This document shows, piece by piece, positions 58,787 to 64,000 of a stretch of DNA of 64,000 nucleotides. A model generated the notes under the pieces. It did no database searches and was not told the origin of the DNA. It saw only the letters and a program-made list of their open reading frames with translations. This DNA comes from Pontibacter akesuensis (GTDB lineage: Bacteria; Bacteroidota; Bacteroidia; Cytophagales; Hymenobacteraceae), in assembly GCF_001611675.1 (NCBI RefSeq), contig NZ_CP014766.1, forward strand, positions 3,658,001 through 3,722,000, given 5' to 3'. Both the position numbers and the translations under genes were made by a program. The first letter of the stretch is position 1; every line of letters starts with the position of its first letter.

Positions 58787-61700
58787 TTAGTAAGTATGAG
58801 AGTGGCTCATCTTGGACTCTTCGAGCATCGCTGTTTCATGCTCCAACTCTTCCATTGTCTTGTCTTCCAGCTCAATCACAGTCTTCTTATCCAGGCCGAA
58901 CTTGGCAAGTATACGGTCAAAGCCGTAGTAGATAATCGGCACCACGATCAGCGTCAGGAACATGGAGGAGCTTAGACCACCGATCAAGGCCCAGGCCAGA
59001 CCGTTCTTGGTTGCAGCCACCGAGCCACCTGCCAGGGCAATCGGCAACATACCAATTACCATCGCCAGCGTTGTCATCAAGATCGGACGGAAACGTATTC
59101 TCACCGCTTCTGTCAGAGCCTCTTTCACTTCCACGCCTTCATCCTTCAGCTTGTTTGTAAAGTCCACCACCATGATGGCGTTCTTGGCTACCAGACCAAT
59201 CATCATAATAATACCAAGTATAGAGAAGATACTCAATGACTGGCCAGCAAGCGCAAGGGCCAGCAAGGCACCGATGATCGCTAAAGGAATAGAGAACAAT
59301 ACCACCAGCGGGTACACATAGGAGTCGTAAAGGGCCACCATGATCAGGTACACGAAGATGATGGAGGCAAGCAGGGCAATACCCAGCGTGCCAAAACCTT
59401 CGCTCTGGTTTTTGAGGTCACCGCCCATTTCAACACTCACACCTGCTGGCATATCAATTTCTGCTAACTTAGCCTGGATATCTGCACCAATGGAACCAGC
59501 CGGACGGCCGATTACCTGTGAGTTCACGTTTACCGAAGTTACACGGTTGTAACGCTCCAACTGAGATGGTCCAGTAGATTGACGAATATCAGCAAACTGC
59601 GCCAGGCGCACCAGTTGTCCCTTGTTGTTCACGAAAGACAGGTTAACGATGTCATTCACGCTGCGGCGGTCAAACTCGTCGAGACGGATGTTGATGTCGT
59701 AGTCTTCAGTGCCGGAACGGAAAGTAACATCAGAGTTACCGCTAAAGGCCAGCTGCATACTTGCACCCACATTTTCCAGCGACAGACCTACATTCGCCAT
59801 CTTGTCACGTTCCACCACCACTTCAATCTCAGGGTTACCACCTTCTACCGATGTTTCTGTGTCCACAGTACCTTCCACTCCTTCTACAATCTGCATTACC
59901 TGCTGTGAGAAAGCCATCACGCTATCCAGGTTAGAGCCGGAGATGATGATCTGGATGGGAGCCTGCGAGTTTCCTACCAAGCCTACCGGAACCGGTGTTA
60001 CTTCCACATCAGGCAACTTGCTTTCGATGTCGGCTTTGGCCTGACGGCTGAACTGATTGGTGCTGAAATCACGCTGCTTCACGTCTACCAGCGTTACCGA
60101 AACGTCCGCTTTGTAGGCTGTGTTCTGGCCTGCCTGCGCCGAAGAAGTGGTACCTACCGTGGTAAAAACCTTCTCCACTTCAGGTATGGCCTGCAAGTAT
60201 TCTTCTACCTGGCGCGTGGCAAAGTTTGTTTGCTCCACCGTCGCGTTTTTAGGCAACTCCAGCTGTAAGCTTACCTCACCACGGTCGCCGGCTGGGATAA
60301 ACTCCGAACCGATAAAGCCGAACGGCACCAAGGCGAATGAGGCAAAAAGCATCAGCATAGTTACTGCCAACGTGATGAACTTGTGGTTAAACGCCCACTT
60401 CAGCGCAGCTGTAAAGCTATCAATAATTCTATCAAGTAAACGCTCGAACGAAAGTATAAAGCGTCCGAAGAAGTTCTTGTCAGAGATATGCTCCAGGCGC
60501 GAGAAACGGCTGGCAAGCAGCGGAATCAACGTAAAGGCAACGAACAAAGAGATCATCGTTGCTATCGCTACCACCACTGCAAACTGGCGCAGGATATCGG
60601 AAACCAGACCAGTAGACAGCGCAATTGGGATAAATACCACCACAATTACCAAGGTGATGGACGTTACCGTTGCCATGATCTCGCGGATGCCGTCATAAGC
60701 GGCCTGTGCGGGCTTTTTGCCCATCTCCATGTGGCGGTGAATGTTCTCAATCACCACAATGGCGTCGTCCACAAGTATACCTACCACCAGCGAGAGTGCC
60801 AGCAAAGACATCAGGTTAAGGGAATATCCCAGCAGATACATGGCAATAAACGTAGCCACCAGTGATGCCGGAATAGAGACCATTACAATCACGGCGTTTC
60901 GCAGCGAGTGCAGGAACAGCAACATCACAATAGCCACAAGTATTACGGCAATAACCAAGTCGTGTATTACTGAGTCGGCAGCCTCCAAAGTAAAGTCAGA
61001 GGAGTCGCTGGCCAGGTTAAACTTCAGACCCTGATCTGCATACGTTTGCTCCAGTTCGGCAAGCGCCTCTTTTGTCAGGCGGCTTACTTCCACGGCGTTG
61101 GCATCCGACTGCTTCTGAATGGTGATACCCACAGAAGGGTTCGCATTTACACGTGTCAGTACCTCCACATCTTTCTGCGTATCCTGTACTTCCGCTACGT
61201 CAGCCAGGCGTACAATGCCGTTCTGGTCTTCGCGGATGATCAGGTTGCGCAGTTGGTCCAGCGAGTTGAATTTACCAGCCAGACGGATCTGCGTCTGCCC
61301 GCTTTCCTGCTTGATCTTACCTGTAGGGAAGTCCAGGTTGGAGTTGCGGATTTTCTGCTGCACCTGCAGGATAGACAAGTCATAGGCTGCCAGTTTATCG
61401 GCGTTGATGTTCACCTTAATCTCGCGCTCCTGGCCACCAAGTATTTTTATGGCGGCCATGCCTTGAATACGCGACAGCTCCGGCTTGATCTTCTTGTCGA
61501 TCAGGTCATAGAATTCTGTAGGCGACAAGTTGGCCGTAGCACCCATCTTGATGATGGGCAGGTCGTCCAAGTCGAATTTGTTCATCGTAGGCGCATCCGC
61601 ATCTTCCGGCAATTTCGCCAGAATGGTGTTTACCTTTCGCTGCGCATCCTGCAGGGCCAGGTCCACGTTAGTGCCCTGGTTCAGGTTGATCACAATCATG

Positions 61701-61966
61701 GAAAAGCTCTCCAGAGAGGTACTCTTCATCTCCTTCACGTTTTCCAGTGAGGCAAGGGCATCCTCGATCTCCTTCGTCACAGAGTTTTCCACCTCGTTAG
61801 GCGAAGCACCGGGATAAATAGTGGTTACAGTGAGTACCGGAGGGTTAAACTTCGGTAGCAGCTCGTAGTTAAGCGCCTGGTAGCTGACCACCCCGAGCAG
61901 CGTGAGGACGGTAAAAACCACCACCACCAGGGACGACCGCTGTATGGATAATTTAGTTATGTTCAT
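58787..61966 (-). CDS. RND-family efflux transporter permease (AcrB/MexB-like)
   Basis: 1,059 residues, the full HAE1/AcrB length: N-terminal transmembrane segment (LVVVVFTVLTLLGVVSYQAL), a first porter region with PGASPNEVENSVTKEIEDAL, the 11 further segments in two halves, and the proton-relay aspartates in LVVGILVDDAIVVIENIHRH. The second half repeats the plan (IVYLIMVALYDSYVYPLVVLFSIPLAI-like region, MIGLVAKNAIMVVDF). An acidic, Glu/Met-rich tail ends in KMSHSHTY. It pumps drugs, detergents or similar compounds with the adaptor and TolC protein encoded just upstream. Confidence 0.95.
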   Translation of the reverse strand: MNITKLSIQRSSLVVVVFTVLTLLGVVSYQALNYELLPKFNPPVLTVTTIYPGASPNEVENSVTKEIEDALASLENVKEMKSTSLESFSMIVINLNQGTNVDLALQDAQRKVNTILAKLPEDADAPTMNKFDLDDLPIIKMGATANLSPTEFYDLIDKKIKPELSRIQGMAAIKILGGQEREIKVNINADKLAAYDLSILQVQQKIRNSNLDFPTGKIKQESGQTQIRLAGKFNSLDQLRNLIIREDQNGIVRLADVAEVQDTQKDVEVLTRVNANPSVGITIQKQSDANAVEVSRLTKEALAELEQTYADQGLKFNLASDSSDFTLEAADSVIHDLVIAVILVAIVMLLFLHSLRNAVIVMVSIPASLVATFIAMYLLGYSLNLMSLLALSLVVGILVDDAIVVIENIHRHMEMGKKPAQAAYDGIREIMATVTSITLVIVVVFIPIALSTGLVSDILRQFAVVVAIATMISLFVAFTLIPLLASRFSRLEHISDKNFFGRFILSFERLLDRIIDSFTAALKWAFNHKFITLAVTMLMLFASFALVPFGFIGSEFIPAGDRGEVSLQLELPKNATVEQTNFATRQVEEYLQAIPEVEKVFTTVGTTSSAQAGQNTAYKADVSVTLVDVKQRDFSTNQFSRQAKADIESKLPDVEVTPVPVGLVGNSQAPIQIIISGSNLDSVMAFSQQVMQIVEGVEGTVDTETSVEGGNPEIEVVVERDKMANVGLSLENVGASMQLAFSGNSDVTFRSGTEDYDINIRLDEFDRRSVNDIVNLSFVNNKGQLVRLAQFADIRQSTGPSQLERYNRVTSVNVNSQVIGRPAGSIGADIQAKLAEIDMPAGVSVEMGGDLKNQSEGFGTLGIALLASIIFVYLIMVALYDSYVYPLVVLFSIPLAIIGALLALALAGQSLSIFSILGIIMMIGLVAKNAIMVVDFTNKLKDEGVEVKEALTEAVRIRFRPILMTTLAMVIGMLPIALAGGSVAATKNGLAWALIGGLSSSMFLTLIVVPIIYYGFDRILAKFGLDKKTVIELEDKTMEELEHETAMLEESKMSHSHTY

Positions 61967-61998
61967 TTCAGGATTATCTTAAAAGAAGTGTTTCTTTG

Positions 61999-63051
61999 TT
62001 AAAGCACTGTTACTTTGATGCCTTCGCGCAGGTTAATCTGGCCGCTCTGCACAATCTGCTCACCTGGCTGCACGCCTTCCAGCAGCTCTACTTTGTCTTG
62101 TGTTACTGTTCCCACTTTTACCTGGCGCAGTGTGGCTTTGCCATCTTTCACCACGTACACGCTTGGGTTCTGTATACTACCCACAATGGCCTCGCGCGGT
62201 AACAGCTGCGCATCGCGCTCGGCGGCTACATCAAAGAAGGCGGTGCCATACATGCCGGCACGCAGGTTGTTGTTAGCGGCGTTTTTCACTTCCACTTCCA
62301 CGTCAAACTTCAGGGTAGGGTCGGCCTGTGCCGCGATGGCTGTCACCGTTCCTTCATACTCCTGGCCTGAACCGGCATCGGCTTTCACGGTTACCTTATC
62401 ACCTTTGTTGATCAGCAGCACTTCGCTTTCGTTCACCTTTACTTTCAGCTTCAGCTTGTCCACGTTCACAATGTCGTACAGCTTCGTGCCCGGGTTCAGG
62501 TAAGAGCCAATTTCCACATAAATCTCGTTGATCTCGCCGCTGATTGGCGCAGTGATGCGTGTCTTGTTCAGGCGCTGACGGGCAGCAACCAACTGAGCCT
62601 GCGTAGACTTTGCAGCCAAACGGGCGTCCTCCAACTGTCGCTGGGTGATGGCGTCGCCGGCAGCCAGGTTCTCGAAGCGCTCCAGGTCTTTCTTCGCTTT
62701 CTCAGCATTGGTCTGTGCCGTGGCCAGGTCGGCGGCCATGGTGTTGCTTTCTACCTGCAGCAGCAATTCGCCGGCTTTCACCTTGTCGCCCTTGCGCTTC
62801 AGCACACGCTGTATCTGGCCTTGTGTCTCTGATAAAAGTGTCAGGCTCTGGATAGGGGCAAAGTTACCCTGAGCCGTGAAAGATTTATCCAGCTTGGTAT
62901 TCTCCACCTCTGTAACAGTTACCGGAATAGCATCACTTTTAATTTCTGCTACTGCTGCATTGGCCGCCATTTGCTCCTTATTATCCATCAGTTTGAAACC
63001 AACGGCACCCAGAATCAGGATTACAACTACTATATAGATTATCTTTTTCAT
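61999..63051 (-). CDS. RND efflux periplasmic adaptor (membrane fusion protein)
   Basis: 350 residues. N-terminal anchor (IIYIVVVILILGAVGFKLM), lipoyl halves (LLSETQGQIQRVLKRKGDKV near 75 and ITAPISGEINEIYVEIGSYL near 165) flanking a helical hairpin (about 105-160), a beta-barrel domain (KVKVNESEVLLINKGDKVTV) and the membrane-proximal end (VELLEGVQPGEQIVQSG). Usual AcrA-type order. The stop lies 32 bp upstream of the RND permease start and the gene starts 20 bp after the TolC gene, forming one operon. Confidence 0.94.
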   Translation of the reverse strand: MKKIIYIVVVILILGAVGFKLMDNKEQMAANAAVAEIKSDAIPVTVTEVENTKLDKSFTAQGNFAPIQSLTLLSETQGQIQRVLKRKGDKVKAGELLLQVESNTMAADLATAQTNAEKAKKDLERFENLAAGDAITQRQLEDARLAAKSTQAQLVAARQRLNKTRITAPISGEINEIYVEIGSYLNPGTKLYDIVNVDKLKLKVKVNESEVLLINKGDKVTVKADAGSGQEYEGTVTAIAAQADPTLKFDVEVEVKNAANNNLRAGMYGTAFFDVAAERDAQLLPREAIVGSIQNPSVYVVKDGKATLRQVKVGTVTQDKVELLEGVQPGEQIVQSGQINLREGIKVTVL

Positions 63052-63071
63052 TTTGGATTTTGATGTATATC

Positions 63072-64000
63072 TTATTTAACTAATATTTCTAATTCTCCTG
63101 CTGCCTGCAGGTAATCCAGCTGGGCGATTTTATACTTTAGTCTCTCGTTATTCAGATTTGTTTTGGCCACACGCAAGCTTACTTCTGCATCAAGCAGGTC
63201 ACTAAGCGGTGCCAGCGCCTCCTTATAGAGTTGGTTGGTCATGTCGTACACTTCCTGAGCTAGCTGCACATTTTCTTCCTGTGCGTTAATGTTGTTCTGG
63301 CTGGTACTCAACTGGCTCAGGGCATTGCTTAGCTCTACCTGTGTGTTCTTGTTGTATTGCTGGATATCCAAATCCATCTTTTTTAGCTCCACCTGGCGCT
63401 GCTGTACCTGAGCCTTCTTGCGCAGGCCGTCGAATACAGGTATGTTAAGCTGTAAACCTACCTGTGAGTTCGGAGACCACATGGCATCAGAGTTTCCAAT
63501 CATCTGGCCATCGTACTGCGACTGATAGTTGTAGTTGCCAAAGGCGCTCAGAGAGGGGTAATAACCTGCTCTGATGTTTTCAATCTCATACGCCTTCAGT
63601 TCTTTTTGCTTGTTTAGAACCCTAAGCTCAGTACGCGCTGTGGCTGCTTCGCCAGCCGTGCCCAGTGTTGGCAGCTGCTCCAGCAATACCTCTTCAGCAG
63701 TGCCTTGCAAGGCTATTTGCTCATCGAGCGGCATGCCCATGAAGAACTTCAGTACATTCAGCTGCTGCACATAGGCCGCCTCCAGGTTTGCCTTCTGGTT
63801 CTCCAGGTTGATCTTGTTCACCTTTATGCGGTTTACATCCACCTTTTTAACCAGGTCGTTTTTGTACTGCAGTGTTAGTATCTTTTCAAGCTGGTTCAGC
63901 TTATCTAAGTTGGCGTTGATGCTGTTAAACTGCTCCTCGGTTTGCAGCACTTGGTAAAAAGCGCTGCCTACATTGTAAATCACATCTTCGGTAGCCATTT
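63072..64000 (-). CDS. TolC family outer membrane channel protein of the RND system; 5' partial
   Basis: At least 308 residues are visible; the frame runs to the right window edge, so the N-terminus lies outside and the ATG near 63998 is probably internal. The helical outer-membrane-efflux pattern is clear (VGSAFYQVLQTEEQFNSINA, YPSLSAFGNYNYQSQYDG, RLKYKIAQLDYLQAAGEL). First gene of the RND operon in the window; provides the outer-membrane exit duct. Confidence 0.92.
   Translation of the reverse strand, partial: MATEDVIYNVGSAFYQVLQTEEQFNSINANLDKLNQLEKILTLQYKNDLVKKVDVNRIKVNKINLENQKANLEAAYVQQLNVLKFFMGMPLDEQIALQGTAEEVLLEQLPTLGTAGEAATARTELRVLNKQKELKAYEIENIRAGYYPSLSAFGNYNYQSQYDGQMIGNSDAMWSPNSQVGLQLNIPVFDGLRKKAQVQQRQVELKKMDLDIQQYNKNTQVELSNALSQLSTSQNNINAQEENVQLAQEVYDMTNQLYKEALAPLSDLLDAEVSLRVAKTNLNNERLKYKIAQLDYLQAAGELEILVK

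Larger units (their letters stand above)
1129..63137. repeat. Dispersed heptamer AAGTATA/TATACTT, about 78 copies
   Basis: Counted by eye on both strands, with copies in genes (in different frames), in intergenic gaps and near starts. Examples: 1129, 7458, 18037, 22136, 27195 (palindromic AAGTATACTT), 34737, 45715, 53489, 57725, 57733 and 63131. About 8 would be expected by chance in 64 kb. See the separate finding. Confidence 0.8.

Overview
The window looks like chromosomal DNA of a Bacteroidota member, most likely the Hymenobacteraceae (Pontibacter-like). The evidence is several secreted proteins ending in type IX secretion (T9SS) sorting domains (YPNP...GxYxL...K), a PorP/SprF-family protein, a CHU_C-type sorting domain, weak Shine-Dalgarno signals and moderate GC. 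The genus is inference. I found no rRNA, tRNA or CRISPR array.

Layout. (1) 1-10.4 kb, plus strand: T9SS cargo. It holds the end of a large adhesin-like protein with its PorP/SprF partner, an SGNH hydrolase, a double-LamG protein, and a sorbosone-dehydrogenase/PKD/LamG protein. (2) 10.5-17.1 kb, minus strand: two paralogous secreted right-handed beta-helix proteins with three and two PA14-like modules, each preceded by an AT-rich island. (3) 18.2-31.1 kb, minus strand: a Wzx/Wzy-type exopolysaccharide locus (wza, wzc, lipoprotein, flippase, GT4, polymerase, two GT-A transferases, a membrane-anchored beta-helix protein, GT11 fucosyltransferase-like). Its beta-helix gene shares about 1 kb of almost identical DNA with the secreted paralog 7 kb away. 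(4) 31.4-40.7 kb, minus strand: a DUF1737-like small protein, then a seven-gene set of adaptor, TolC, ABC ATPase, two FtsX/MacB permeases, NtrC-type regulator and sensor kinase. (5) 40.9-50.2 kb: mixed housekeeping genes (DoxX, aminopeptidase P, sorbosone-dehydrogenase-like T9SS protein, AEC transporter, zinc-ribbon protein, HemJ, PLP enzyme, GH25 lysozyme). (6) 50.3-58.6 kb: an extremely low-complexity Gly/Ser/Tyr/Asn/Arg protein resembling eukaryotic FUS-type domains, a divergent cellulose-synthase-like GT2/glycosidase pair, a nucleotidyltransferase/metallophosphoesterase pair, a fatty acid desaturase, and an acyl-carrier-protein-like protein lacking the carrier serine. (7) 58.8-64 kb, minus strand: an RND efflux system (TolC, adaptor, permease) running off the window end.

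Functionally the window is dominated by the cell surface: synthesis and export of an exopolysaccharide, secreted beta-helix/PA14 proteins that may bind or modify it, T9SS adhesins and enzymes, and two envelope-spanning efflux systems.

The main unexplained signals are: (a) strong over-representation of the heptamer AAGTATA/TATACTT (about 78 copies by eye, about 8 expected by chance) on both strands, in genes and between them; (b) the 1,026-bp GC-rich beta-helix cassette placed in two different protein contexts; (c) the FUS-like low-complexity protein; (d) the serine-less ACP-like protein.
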